Shown piece after piece: positions 36,789 through 46,688 of a DNA stretch of 46,688 bases. Source of the stretch: Spirogloea muscicola (lineage: Eukaryota > Streptophyta > Zygnematophyceae > Spirogloeales > Spirogloeaceae); contig WELB01000020.1 of the NCBI GenBank assembly GCA_009602725.1, forward strand, positions 146,944 to 193,631, read 5' to 3'. Under the pieces are notes generated by a model. That model was not told the DNA's origin and did no database searches. It saw only the letters and a program-made list of their open reading frames with translations. The translations under genes were made by a program, and so were the position numbers. The first letter of the stretch is position 1, and every line of letters starts with the position of its first letter.

Positions 36789-38289
36789 ATGGCCTGGCCT
36801 GCCGCTCCATCGCCACCCTCGGACCCTTGTGTGGCGACCGGCGCGGCAGCCCGCGCTCCCTTGGAGCCGGCCGAGCAGGTGGTAAGAGGAGCTAGCCTGC
36901 CCCTCCTTGCGAGAGCTTGGCGCCTGACTTGCATCACCATCAAGCCAGCGAGCTACCTTTCCTTTGGCGCAGGGTGTTTGACAAAGTTTGTAACCCCTTT
37001 GCCTCCTGCAGCCCTGCACCGATGGCCTGGAGGGAGCTGCAACACCAGTCGATGCAGCATGCGACAAAGTTGGCATCGCCTGTCAGCCACCCGACGGCAC
37101 AGCTGGCCTGCCCCTGCTCGACAGCCAGCGCAAGGGCCCCACTCTCACACGCTGGAAGCTGATGGGCGGCGGGCCTTCGATGACCTGGTCGTACAGCGAC
37201 GGTGCGCATCAGCTCCCAGATTTGGCAGAGCTCCTGGCGGTCTGATGATGGACTGCCAGCAGACCGCTGATGCGTCTCAATGTAGGCAACGTCTTTGCAC
37301 TCTCCGTGTTCTTAAACCCCCTCTGATGAGAATCAAGCAAACTGCTCTTGCTGCCTGCGGGCGGAGGCGCTGCAGAGCTGAGCTGCCCAGAGGATGTGGA
37401 AGAGGAGGCTGGCGACGCAGCGCAGGAGGTCGAGCTGGAGGCCAGGATCGTGCACTTGGTCGAGCGAGGGCTATGGGACGAGCTCCGGCCCAATACTGGC
37501 GAGACTGTCTGTATAGGTGAGCGGTCGTCTGCTTCTTACGCTAGGCAGATGCTTCACTGTGAAAGACAGCCGCACTTTGCCGTCAGCAGGATGGGCCAGT
37601 TATTTGAAATACCTATGGCCGTGGTCGTCCTCCAGTTCGGGCTGTGGGCTTGGAGCTTTCGTTGAGCTCAGATTGAGACTGTTGTAGGGGCTGTAGAGTG
37701 CTATTCTAAGCCCGCTACTGTGCCTCGTTGTTTCCTGCAGGTGACGCGGTCGTGTGCATCAGCTCTCAACTGCAGCCTGGATCAAGTGATCGACTTTGGG
37801 AGTGGCACGGCCACATCCTGGCACACCGCAATGGACGGGGTTACAGGACAGGTTTCTGCCTCCACACGCATGTAGGAAAGCCAAGGGCATGCAGCCGCAG
37901 GGTCCTCAGTGAGCTCAGTCAGCCGGCATACTGTAGCCTGCCTGGCGCAAGTTTGCATCTATATGCTGTTCTTGGAACAACAGGACTGAATGTCGTGCTT
38001 GTGTGAAGACTTGTAAGAGACCGGCTCACAAATGTCAGCTGGCTCCAGAGCACTTGCTCTGCAAAGTCAGCTACATCAAGGGTTCAAAGAATCTGACAAC
38101 AGGCACTGAAATGAGTGGGATGCAGAGTATGTTTGTGGAAATTACTACGAGGTGCACAACAGTGATAGGAGCAGGGCGAGATGTATAGAAGGTTCAGCCA
38201 CAGCAGTGGGGACGTCAGAAGTGTTGCGAGCTGTGGGAGCTGGGGTGGGCGCAGCCTCGTGCTGTGGCAGAAGCAGACCGCGGCTATGA
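36789..38289 (+). CDS. Unidentified five-exon gene with WEWHGHI and EYVCGNYYE motifs
   Basis: Exons 36789-36881, 37012-37201, 37331-37516, 37741-37851 and 38126-38289 join in phase to about 247 aa; no single long open frame shows this gene. Exon 2 ends in TRWKLMGGGPSMTWSYSD and exon 3 begins ESSKLLLLPAGGG. It has an acidic helix EDVEEEAGDAAQEVELEARI, then LVERGLWDELRPNTGETVCI and GDAVVCISSQLQP. The WEWHGHI motif is followed across the next intron by EYVCGNYYE. I recall a plant/algal family of unknown function with a WHGHI ... EYVYGNYFE pattern but cannot name it. The start is uncertain: an Arg/Ser/Pro-rich frame from the ATG at 36614 looks like a transit peptide and may be spliced on. The strand matches CAS downstream. 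Confidence 0.55.
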
Positions 38290-38449
38290 GATGTGGCAGG
38301 GAAGCGGCATAGTGGGCAAGGGCTCCGCGGGGCCTGTGGGCTGTAGAGTGCCGGCGCTGACTGAGGTACAGCGGTCAGGCACTGCGGGCCCTGGCCTGGT
38401 GGTGGCCCACCCGGCGGAAAGGTCAGGTCAAGTGTTGCATCTGAGCCCT

Positions 38450-39600
38450 CCTTTGCACCTTGTTCATTCCTTTTGGGCTGGCCTCTTGCAGCCATCGCCT
38501 TACTTGGAAGAGCTGGTCTCTCTTTGCAGCCGGGGGTGGCCGTTCGCTTGGGCGAGGGGCAGGTCGGCCCACCTTGGGTCGGCGGAGGCGTCGTCAACGC
38601 AGAAGCAGCACCCTGATCACAATCGGCACCGCCAAGCGCTCACTCCACCGTCACCTGTTGCGCTTTCGTGTCAGGGTATTCCCCCTGACCTTGTCCACCT
38701 GGTTTCTAAAATTATCGACTCCTTTGGACCTTGTGCAATCTTCTGAGGGCTGGCTTTTACAGCCCTCGTCCCCTTCGGAAGAGCTGCTCCTTCTGTCCAC
38801 CCTCGTGCCCTGACTGCCACCTCCGAGTAGCGGCAGGGGGACTGCCATCCGTCCTACATTTCCAGCTCCTACAATGTGCAACTTGCTGCTGCTAACCAGG
38901 ATTTACTGAGCGCCCATCCTTAGTGATTGCTTGTTTTACTATGTGCTAACCAGTTTTGCTTTGGACCTTTGTGTCCTTCTGTGGGCTGGACCTTCACAGC
39001 CCTCGCCCTTCTGTGAAGGAAATCATGCTTCCGGTCCACTCTCTTTGGGCTGGCCTTTACAGCCTGGCTACTTTGGACCTTGTTCACTCTTTGGTGGGCT
39101 GGCCTTTCACAGTCCTCGCCCCCTCTAGAAGAGCTTATCCAATCTGGAAGCGCTGCTTATTCCCCAGCCTTGGACCTTGTCATTCTTCTTAAGGGCTGGC
39201 TTTCCACAGCATTTCACAATTCCTTTGACAGTATCTTCTGCAGAAGTGCTGCTACTTTGCAGCCCTCTGCGCCCTCTGTAGGTGTGGATGTGCTTGCCTT
39301 TGTACTCGGCCACTATTGAGCACCCAGTGGCCACTTCAGCCGCTGCGTGCTTTGGCTCTGTTCTGGGCCCTGCAAACTTCGTTCGTTCTTGTTCTGGGCT
39401 GGCCAATCACAGCCATCGCCCTCTACTGGAAGAGTCTCCCACTGGACCTTGTCAAGTCTTTTCGGTGCATTCGTTGGGCTGGCCTCTCACAGCCACTGCT
39501 CTCAATCTGGACGCGCTGCTGCTTCTTCCCCGTCCGGGCTGGCTGTTCACAGCCCTTGCGCCCTTTGACAGAGCCACGTTCTTCTTCCCATCTTCCCATC
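38450..39600 (+). repeat. Tandem array of diverged repeat cores
   Basis: At least nine plus-strand cores spaced about 45-250 bases, near 38478, 38748, 38980, 39048, 39096, 39195, 39400, 39475 and 39535. Each has (G)GGCTGG(C/A)C(T/C)TTnACAGCC, usually preceded by ACCTTGT(C/T)...TTCTT and often followed by CTCGCCC and GGAAGAGCT. Orientation is the same throughout, unlike the mixed blocks elsewhere. No gene lies between the units. Confidence 0.75.
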
Positions 39601-39726
39601 GCTCAGTACACGCTTCATGAGCTGCTGCTGCGTTCGTGCAGTGCTTCTCCCGTGTCTTCTGGCCACGAGCTGCAGAAGCCCCCCGCCAAGACCAGCGCCG
39701 TCCCCCCCCCCATCCGTCCAGCCGCC

Positions 39727-42725
39727 ATGGTGCACGCGCCCTGCCGCGCCCTCCCCGCTGCGCCGCCGCGGCCCAGGTGGGTCCCTGCTCGCTGCCTGCC
39801 TCCAGCTCCTACGCCCGCCTGCAGCTCCCGTTGCCTGAGCCGCGACCTGAGCTTGCACTGCCTGCTCTGCGCCAAGCCCCCTCCCGGATGCCTGTTGCAG
39901 GGACCTTGGGCTTCTGAGCAGCTGCCGGGCCAGCCCCTTCCTGGGAGCGCGGACCGCGACTCTCCGCGCGGGCTCCGTGCGCCGGCCAGGTAGCTGCTCC
40001 TCGCTCGCCTCGCCCAGCAGGGTGTGGCAGCCCGGCAGCTGTGTAGCCACAGTATGACAGCTGAGCTGAGCGCTGCCAATCAGCACCTGGTTTCCCGGTC
40101 ACCTGTGCACCTCTAGCCCGCCTTCATGCTGGCAGCTACCGGCACACCAGCCATTTGCAGCAGCTGTCAGCGTCGAGCATCTTATTGCTGATAGCAAGGG
40201 AGGCCGCGCGAAGGGCTGGCTCGCTGCCATGCTTCCCTCAGCAGCCCGGCAGGCGCTACAGGTGTGGGACAGGCATAAATTCTCGGAAGGCCTCTGGCTG
40301 AGGGTGGTCACGAAGTTGCTTGCCTGCAGCTCGCAGCACTGGCGCTGCAAGACCCCACGCACAAGCAAGCCATGACCCGGCACGGCAAGCGGCCAAAGTG
40401 GCCACATTGACGGCCGCGCTGGGGCTGGCCGCCATGCCAGCACCCGCCTCAGCTGTGGATGCCCAGCAAGTCACTGATGCCTTCAACAAGGTCGCTCACG
40501 TTCTTTGCCCTGTTGCATGACAGCAGCTTTCATGCAGCCCAGTACATATGTATGTCTCTAACAAAGCCTACATGTCCTTTTACCCCTTCCCTTGCCAACT
40601 GCCTCGCCTGCCAGGTCCAGGCAACTTACCAACAGGTATCAGCAGTGACAGAGACAGTTTTCAGCACTGCAAAGGCTGTACTCGAACAGCTTCTAGCAGT
40701 GCTTCGACCAGCCGTCGATGCAGCCTCACCAGTAGTGCAGGGCGCAGCCCAGATAGCCATCAAGGCTGCTGGTCCACTTGCCTCGGATGTTGCAGGTACT
40801 GTCAGCACCTATGCATCTCCTCAGTCCTGTCCCCTCTCCAAGGTCACAGAGCAACGGATGCTTAGGGCCCCGCGATGAGGAGTGAGTCTCACAGACCTCC
40901 GCTGTCCGTTGAAGAGGTTTCTGCTCTTGCCCTCTTCAATCTTGCAGCTCAAGCACAGAGGCTCTTCTCTGACGCTGGAGTCGACACAAAGCCTGCTCTG
41001 GAGATTGCCAAGGTGCAATGCCGTGGGGACTTGTGCAAGCCACAGAGGCAACTCCAAGATGGTAGCATTTACTTGTCACTAAGGGCCACTTCTTGTTTGC
41101 TTCTGCTCAACAAGTCCTAAGGAAAGCTCTGAACGCCTTTCTCTCATTCAAGGTATTTTCTTCTGCTTCATTTCTATTGTCAAACAGACAGCAGTTGGTG
41201 TTGCGGGAACGGCTGCTCAGCAGTCTGTCAAAGTAGTGGAGGCCGCAGCTCCGGCTGCAGGCTCCGCAGTGTCCAAGGTCCTCTCGGCTGACCCGCTGAC
41301 ATTGGCGGAAGGGGGAGGAGCTCTTCTGGTGCTCTACTTGCTTGCCCCGTCCCTCACCTCTGCTATAGGCTACAGATTCCGCGGGTTTGGAGGTATTGAC
41401 TCTATTGCTTGGCCATCTAGCCTTGTGCACGGAGGAAGGATCATTGTTTGATGACACACACGCATAGTGCTTTTGGCAATATCTGCTGTGTGGATCTTGC
41501 TTCATCGCACTCATGTCCGGTGCCTGTGATATCAGGAATCCTGGAGGCGGCACAGGCTCTAGATATCCTCACAAAGCAAGAGTGCTTGCTTGTGGACGTG
41601 CGACAAGAAAAGGAGAAAGCCAAATCTGGCAGTCCCAGCTTGCCACGGAGTGCAAGGCGGAAGCTTCTTGCTCTCCCGTCAGTGTTTTCTCAATTTCTAG
41701 CTGGTTCTCTCAATGCCTGTTGCTGACATACTTCACGCACAGAAATCCATCACATCGTGAGGGTCAAGCACTGCAAACGGTGGTGACAGGGTGGAGGAGC
41801 TCCCTGGAAAGCTGCGGGGCCAGCTGCGAGATGCAAAGCGAGTGGAGGCCGAGCTTACAGCTATCAAGATATCCTCGCTGAAGAGGGTTACTAAGGGTTC
41901 CAAACTCATTATCATAGACTCGTAAGCAAGTTAATAAGCCACCTATCTCCACTTGTTCCAGCTGCTGCCTTGCAGCATACACTGTGGATGAGCCTGTATG
42001 TCCACCCTGTTGATTCTTTTAAGTAGGTCAAGCTTCAACATCTGACTCATGCAATCTAGACAACAACTGGTTGCAGCAACGGCAGCATGTCAAAAAAGGT
42101 GGCCAAGTCGCTTTCAGCCTTGGGATACAAGAAAGCATACATTGTGCGAGATGGTGTGGAAGGAGGGAAGGGTTGGATCCAGAGCCGTCTGGAGACTGAG
42201 CCATACAACCAATCATCCTTTGAAATTCTTTCACCCTCCAGGTTGACTCCTGTCTTTGTGGCTTCTGATGTCCAGCAAGCCAACCTTTTGTGCTGCTACT
42301 ACTCTCAGTCAGAATCAGAAAGCTGGTCAAGCCTTAGCTGGTAGCGCAAGAGCTTGTCGATTGCCGTCAGGTATTCGGGCATCAATTAGCGACCTCTATG
42401 TGCTGACTCGTGGTTACTGAGCGGGTCAGCTTAGCAGCAGGTGATGTACTTTTGTCAACGTACTTGCCTTTGTACTTGGCCACACAGGCCCTCCATCTCT
42501 TTATACACACTCCATTCTCAGTCTAAGCTTGGTGAATGTGGGCACTGGCTGCACTGATGCTGAAGACTTTGTACTTGCTCCTATCTTGGCAGAGTCATAC
42601 CTGCAGCAGGTTCTGCTCTTAAGCGACTTGGTTCAGGCTCAGGGAAAGCAAGCGTTGCCGAAGTGGTGGATGTGGTCTCTCGCAACCCTCTCCAGAAGCT
42701 CCTCCCAGGCAGCGCCGAAGACTGA
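39727..42725 (+). CDS. CAS: Thylakoid calcium-sensing receptor CAS precursor (10 exons)
   Basis: Thylakoid membrane protein with a rhodanese-like stromal domain, involved in chloroplast calcium, high-light and CO2 responses. Exons 39727-39776, 39901-39989, 40330-40490, 40615-40795, 40948-41012, 41188-41392, 41536-41677, 41790-41921, 42077-42241 and 42593-42725 join to about 440 aa. The start GCCGCCATGG has a strong context. It has a stromal transit peptide plus a lumenal-type segment (TLTAALGLAAMPAPASA), an Ala-rich helical N domain (VQATYQQVSAVTETVFSTAK) and a membrane span (LAEGGGALLVLYLLAPSL) ending YRFRGFGG. The rhodanese-like part carries LLVDVRQEKEKAKSG, VEELPGKLRGQLRDAKRVEA, GSKLIIIDSN and GYKKAYIVRDGVEGGKGWIQ, then LSPSRVIPAAGSALKRLG. 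No cysteine is seen at the rhodanese active loop (DSNGS), as in plant CAS. Order and spacing match Arabidopsis CAS. Confidence 0.93.
42380..42500 (+). repeat. Dispersed module inside the last CAS intron
   Basis: GCGACCTCTATGTGCTGACTC, GGTTACTGAGCGGG, GTCAACGTACTTGCC and TTTGTACTTGGCC match the block at 24930-25050 in order. Shorter matches lie at 39290 (plus) and 13010 (minus). It sits between CAS exons 9 and 10, in the sense direction. Confidence 0.7.
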
Positions 42726-43904
42726 AGCACCAGCTCATTGAATGGATTTTTCGACTCCACGACCAGTCTCAGGCGTCTCGGTTATATCATAGCATGACTC
42801 ATTTACCACTCACCAAGCACTTCTCACAAGTGATGATTGCAGTTGCGGCTTCGGGCTACTGCATCATGTCACATGGCAGGTTCTGCAGCAAATGTCAGTG
42901 GGCCCCTCATCCATCCAAGCGAAGGAACCCATAGCTGTCCCCAGCTGATACACAATGATTGTCTTGAGGAGCAGCTACTGCAAGCCTTAATGGTCCTGCG
43001 AGATCACGAGCTTGTCTTGCACTTCTGCTGGCCAGAGCGTGCACCCTTTCTGCAGGTAGCTTGGATCTTTGGTAGCATTTACCACCATATATCACTATGG
43101 TGACCTGAGTTGCACCAATATGGCGTCTCGAACTCGACGGAACGCGCGAGAGATGGCCTGAAAACGTGATCAATTGCAAACTTAAGCTTTCAAAGGCTAC
43201 TGGTCAAGCTTTCCCAAGATGCCCTGCATTTCATGTTTCATCACGGTTTCACTCTGCCTGCAATTCTGCAAGCAGAGTGCTGTTGACATGGAGGCTGTTG
43301 AGGTTACTCTTAGGGAAGGCTGGGTGTAGGGGATGGCAGCTCGGGGATTTCCGACCATGCTTCCAAATGCCAGCGTCAAAGGGTGCAGCTGCTCCTTGTA
43401 TAAGAGGTACCTGCGCTGGATCTAATATAGCAGCAGCTACACACAAAGTTCAGCTTGACATGATGCTACCATGATGTGTACACGAGCTTGCATGCATGTA
43501 GCTTGCAACTGGAATGAGCCAAGCAGTGCACCTCCAAGAGCAGGTAATGAAGTTGTGCTTGTGTGTCGTTCTTCACATGAAACTCCTCAGGCAAATGTTC
43601 TACAAGAGCGTACTTCTAGTCAGAGGCGTTTAGACTGCTGGAGTTCCATTTGTTGTAATTGTAATGTTGATTCCACTGATGACGAGATCCAAGAAGATGC
43701 ACAAGCTGCCACTCGAGCACATTGGTGCGGCATCTTGCCTCACCTCTGTCTGCAGGAGTTCCTTGCTGAGCAGGAGGAGCTCGATCTCCAGGACTGCAGG
43801 TTGCAAGTGCCGTGGATAGTGTAGCTGGGTGATTGTCTACTTGTTCACCTGTAAAAACATAATATACTAGCATACTGAAATTTGAGGCAGCAAAGCTTGC
43901 CTAC
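42726..43904. other. Region downstream of CAS, no firm gene
   Basis: Holds the CAS 3' end and, on the minus strand, possible 3' exons of the gene at 43905-44796 (for example the window 43741-43800 between a CTGCAG acceptor and a GTGAGG donor). Plus-strand alternatives are open too, so I assign nothing. Confidence 0.4.
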
Positions 43905-44796
43905 CTGCAAACTTCACCCAGAATCTCCTGCGCTGCAGCAAAACATCTGTCAAAGTCAAGCTGCAAGAGGCCTGCAGCAAGGAACATGGGCAGGTGTCAT
44001 AGCCCAACCAGAGTAGCCCAACTGGACCATGAAAGTGACTGTAACACTTGCAGGCAAATCTGTCAGTCACTGCCAGTATGCCAGTCATCAATGCAGCTCA
44101 TGTGCTACCGTAAGTCATCCTCTTGCTGGGTCGAGAGGGGAACTTGGCTTTGTGAGAACCTGCAGTGCGTCGATTGCTGGCATTGCGGTAGACAAGGGCC
44201 CTGGGCACCCTTCTACGAGGGTCGCCTGGCAAAGCTTCAGGGATATCTGATAGGGTTGTCACCGACTGGTTGAGGCTGGTGATGCTGGGAAGCATGTTGG
44301 ACGATGAAGCTCTTGTCAAGCCCCCATTGAAGGCAACATGTGAGTGTCCACTGAGGCGATTGCTTCTCCTGAGACTCATGTGCCTCTTGGGGTCAGCAAG
44401 GCTGCTGAGCTTGGAGGTCAGCTGCAAGCTGCTCATGGGACCCTGTAAAGACATCTGCCTTCGCGCCTCCTCCTGCAACTCGACAACAGCAAGGGGGCTG
44501 CAGTGCTGAGTGGCCAACGTAACTAAGCAAGCATGTCCCATAGACTCAGCACTTGGTCTTGTGGAGAACCTTGCAATATGTTGATGGAGAGATAAGCATC
44601 TGCCACAGCTGCCTCTGGCCTTACTAACACTCAAAGGTCGATCACCCAATTCTGACCCTGCAGGCGTGTAGACCAAGAGCTTCTGAGTGGGCGAAAGTGG
44701 GAGGGTAGAGAGTTCTGCATACCTCGATGATGCCCACGCAGCAGGGCCTGGTTGAGCCCCTGGCGGTGGACAGTTTGCCTGGCCAAATCAAAGTCA
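43905..44796 (-). CDS. Unidentified Ser-rich protein, three internal exons
   Basis: Three minus-strand exons join in phase: 44796-44723 (DFDLARQTVHRQGLNQALL), 44657-44160 (166 codons, Ser/Arg/Leu-rich, with RRQMSLQGPMSSLQLTSK, DPKRHMSLRRSNRLSGHS and MLPSITSLNQSVTTL) and 43971-43905 (LDFDRCFAAAQEILGEVC). The middle part is probably disordered and rich in potential phosphorylation sites (RRxS-like). The outer exons are helical and resemble each other (DFD start). Donors GTATGC, GTTCTC and GTAGGC and their AG acceptors are acceptable but not strong. Neither the 5' nor the 3' end is resolved. Plus-strand frames overlap, and one exon-like plus frame with a perfect CAG/GTAAGT donor lies at about 44890-45065, so strand is probable, not certain. 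Confidence 0.35.
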
Positions 44797-45378
44797 CTGC
44801 CATGACGGAATGACGCCACAACAAGCCTCCTATGGACGTACATGTGCGAGCATGCATTGCACTCGGGCTTGCACAGGCTGGCTGGCTTCAGAGGGGCTGC
44901 AAAAGGGACGACAGACGGTGGCATCGAGCTCTATGAGCCTCCTGCGGTGGGCTTCTACCTACTCAAAAGGGGTCGAGCTGGTCGGAGTGGAGGTGCAGGT
45001 GGCGGATACCCTGCATGTGAAGCCCCTCCTGCTGAAAGGGACTGCTTATCAAGCCTTGGGCCTCAGGTAAGTCGACAGAACATTGAAAGGGTCAAGTGTA
45101 GGTATTGGCAGCCTCTGAAGATGGCAAGGGCTTCTCTAGGAGCTGCTGCTGGCAACGTTGCCGGATGCAATAAATAATGGCATGACTGTGAAGGTAAGAA
45201 CATGCCCTGCAAGATCCTCGAATTGCGGCGAGCCAACGTAGACTACTTTGGAGGATCCTTATCCATGACGAGCACCATTGACCCTATTGGGTCCGATGAA
45301 AATTGTGCATGCTAGCAAGGGCATGGGGGGATGCGCTCGTGTGTATGATAGGGTGTGTATACTTTGAGGGAAGCAGAC

Positions 45379-46300
45379 CTGACAAGACTGAGGATCCGCC
45401 ACTCAAGGGGTCAGCCATGTAGGGACAGCTCAGGGGCAGCGGCTGCAAGCTGCTGAGTGATGAGCTTTGGTAAAACGAGGTCAACTGTGACTCCTGCTCG
45501 CCCACCAAATAGCTGCCTTCGTCCTGCCACCGGACCAAAAGCGCCAGTGCATGTTGAGGATCATCCTGTGCGCCACTGGAATTGAGTGGACTTGCCGATG
45601 AGTGCAACGAGCTCAGCTGCACTGGTGTTTTTGCGAAGCAGTCGTGGCCGATTCCATGGCCAAGCATCCCTTGTGGAGCAGGCCCGTTCCTTGGCCATCA
45701 TCTCGGAGAACAGGAGGAGGCATGGACGCGAAGGCGCGGGCCATCGTACATGATGGCTGCCAATCTCCTCAGAGGCTGCAGGAGCTGTGGGGCTCATGGG
45801 AAAGCCGAGGCCGAGCAGATGCTCCAGGTGGCCTCTGCCTTCCAGCCCTGCGGCGCAGCACGGTGGCGCAACCGGTGGGGAAAGCAGGTGGAGGGTGGTG
45901 GTGTCAAGGGTCGTGATGCAGCTGATGCGGCACGTCGGTCGAGGCGGACTGCAGCAGCAGGCGGCCGGCGCGGCATGGCCAGGGGCGGCGCGCACCCCAG
46001 GGCGACAGCACGGGGGCATCGGCGTCCAGCCAGGCGAGGTCGTCGGGCGGCGCCTCGGCGCCCGCAGGCCACGCTGCGTCGTCCAGCGGCGGCTGCGACC
46101 GTGTGGCCGCGGCGTCCTCGGCGGACTCGGAGGGGGAGCGCGGCGCCAGCACCGAGTCCGCCGTCGGCTCGGGCTGCTCGGAGTCGGCGCCGCCGAGGCC
46201 CGTGCCGCCGCCGCCGGAGGAGGAGGGCGTGATAGAGGAGCGACGCAGGCGGCGCTTGCGGGTGGCGGCGGCGAGATGGGCAGCGGCGGCGGCGGCGATG
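45379..46300 (-). other. Exon-like minus-strand frames, possibly the same unknown gene
   Basis: About 45379-45640 encodes DPQHALALLVRWQDEGSYLV, then SQLTSFYQSSSLSSLQPLPL and SGGSSVLS before a CAG/GTCTGC donor. About 45955-46290 encodes a basic start (RKRRLRRSSITPSSS) followed by an acidic/Pro-rich tract (PPDDLAWLDADAPVLSPWG). These look like disordered coding sequence with high third-position GC. They could be upstream exons of the Ser-rich gene or the tail of the helicase gene. No family recognised. Confidence 0.25.
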
Positions 46301-46310
46301 CGGCGGCAAC

Positions 46311-46531
46311 CTGGAGGTGGCGGACATGAGGAGGCACTGGCAGGAGCGCGGGAGCTTGGGCGCGAGCGCCTGGAGGTCGGGCCGGTAGCCGTACGACAGC
46401 AGCAGGTCGGCCTCGTCCAGGACCAGCATGGCGAGGCGGCCGGCGTCCAGCAGGCCGGCGCGCAGGGCGGCCGTGAGGCGGCCGGGCGTGGCCACCAGCA
46501 GCTGCGGCGAGCCCGCCACCACGGCGGCCGC
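46311..46531 (-). CDS. DEAD-box RNA helicase (DBP9/DDX56-like), RecA1 exon only
   Basis: An exon between acceptor GGGCAG and donor GTTGCC encodes VVAGSPQLLVATPGRLTAAL (motif Ib, TPGRL), MLVLDEADLLLSYGY (motif II, DEAD) and PRSCQCLLMSATS (motif III, SAT). DEADLLLSYGY together with CQ(C/A)xLMSAT is characteristic of the DBP9/DDX56/RH16 group, which acts in large-subunit ribosome assembly in the nucleolus. Motifs Q, I and Ia would lie upstream, beyond the window edge. The expected RecA2 motifs (HRVGRTGR and others) are not found in any minus frame down to 42.7 kb, so the gene is either interrupted, rearranged, or a fragment. Confidence 0.75.
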
Positions 46532-46546
46532 CTGCCCAGCGCGCCA

Positions 46547-46617
46547 GGGCTCAGGGTCAGGGTTTGGGGTTTAGGCCGTGAGGCGGGGCGGCAGCGCACA
46601 GCCGGAGCGGGGGTTTA
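46547..46617. repeat. Telomere-like G-rich motif and duplicated GTTTA(G/A)GCC(G/A)TGAGGCGGGGCGG
   Basis: CAGGGTCAGGGTTTGGGGTTTAGG lies in the intron before the helicase exon, with G-rich bases on the plus strand. The block GTTTAGGCCGTGAGGCGGGG (46565) recurs as GTTTAAGCCATGAGGCGGGG (46614), about 50 bases later. Confidence 0.65.
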
Positions 46618-46688
46618 AGCCATGAGGCGGGGCGGAGCTGGCGCGGCAAGGGGGGGAGGGCTGACCATGGCGGCGGCGGGCATGGGGG

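Noticed and set aside
38450-39600. CRISPR-like array of regularly repeated units
   Set aside because: Spacing is irregular, units are diverged, and the host is eukaryotic; there are no cas genes.
44890-45065. Plus-strand exon with a strong CAG/GTAAGT donor
   Set aside because: Two frames are open, neither is recognisable, and no phase-consistent plus-strand neighbour was found; kept only as a caution about strand.

Overview
The window is nuclear DNA of a photosynthetic eukaryote, most likely a chlorophyte green alga; I cannot name a species. The genes are rich in spliceosomal introns. Several products look chloroplast-targeted: zeta-carotene desaturase, a PAO/PTC52-type Rieske oxygenase, the calcium-sensing receptor CAS and diaminopimelate decarboxylase. 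Degenerate telomere-type CCCTAAA motifs are present. No prokaryotic operons, CRISPR arrays or viral genes were seen. Exon structures below were built by hand from splice sites, reading phase and remembered family alignments.

Layout from left to right. 1-325 is a C-rich GAACCC(C/G) array that decays into CCCTAAA-like sequence, oriented as at a left chromosome end. A tRNA-Leu(UAG) follows at 519-598, then about 3 kb of gene-free subtelomere-like DNA. Next come ZDS (minus, 13 exons), a repeat-rich 9 kb block (7.7-16.4 kb) with a perfect 23-bp inverted repeat, and an R2R3-MYB gene (plus). A Rieske oxygenase of the PAO/PTC52 group (minus) follows, with its 5' part lost in an 834-N gap, and then a second repeat block (22.5-25.4 kb). 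After that lie PDCD5 (plus), glyoxalase II (plus) converging on lysA/DapDC (minus), an unidentified five-exon gene (plus), a tandem repeat array (38.4-39.6 kb) and CAS (plus, 10 exons). The right end holds an unidentified Ser-rich minus-strand gene and a lone RecA1 exon of a DBP9/DDX56-type DEAD-box helicase.

The most striking non-genic signal is a dispersed repeat with more than 25 recognisable pieces in both orientations. Its core is an imperfect hairpin, GGGCTGGC...GCCAGCCC or GGCTG...CAGCC, flanked by conserved CCTTGTCCATTC and GAGCC(A/C)CTTCTTC. Pieces occur singly, as head-to-head pairs that could fold into long hairpin RNAs, and as a tandem array. A second observation is that 3 of about 54 introns mapped here use a GC donor, always GCAAGT.

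The genes are individually transcribed housekeeping or plastid genes, not an operon. Functionally they touch carotenoid synthesis (ZDS), tetrapyrrole or Rieske chemistry (PTC52-like), lysine synthesis (DapDC), methylglyoxal detoxification (GLO2) and thylakoid calcium/CO2 signalling (CAS).
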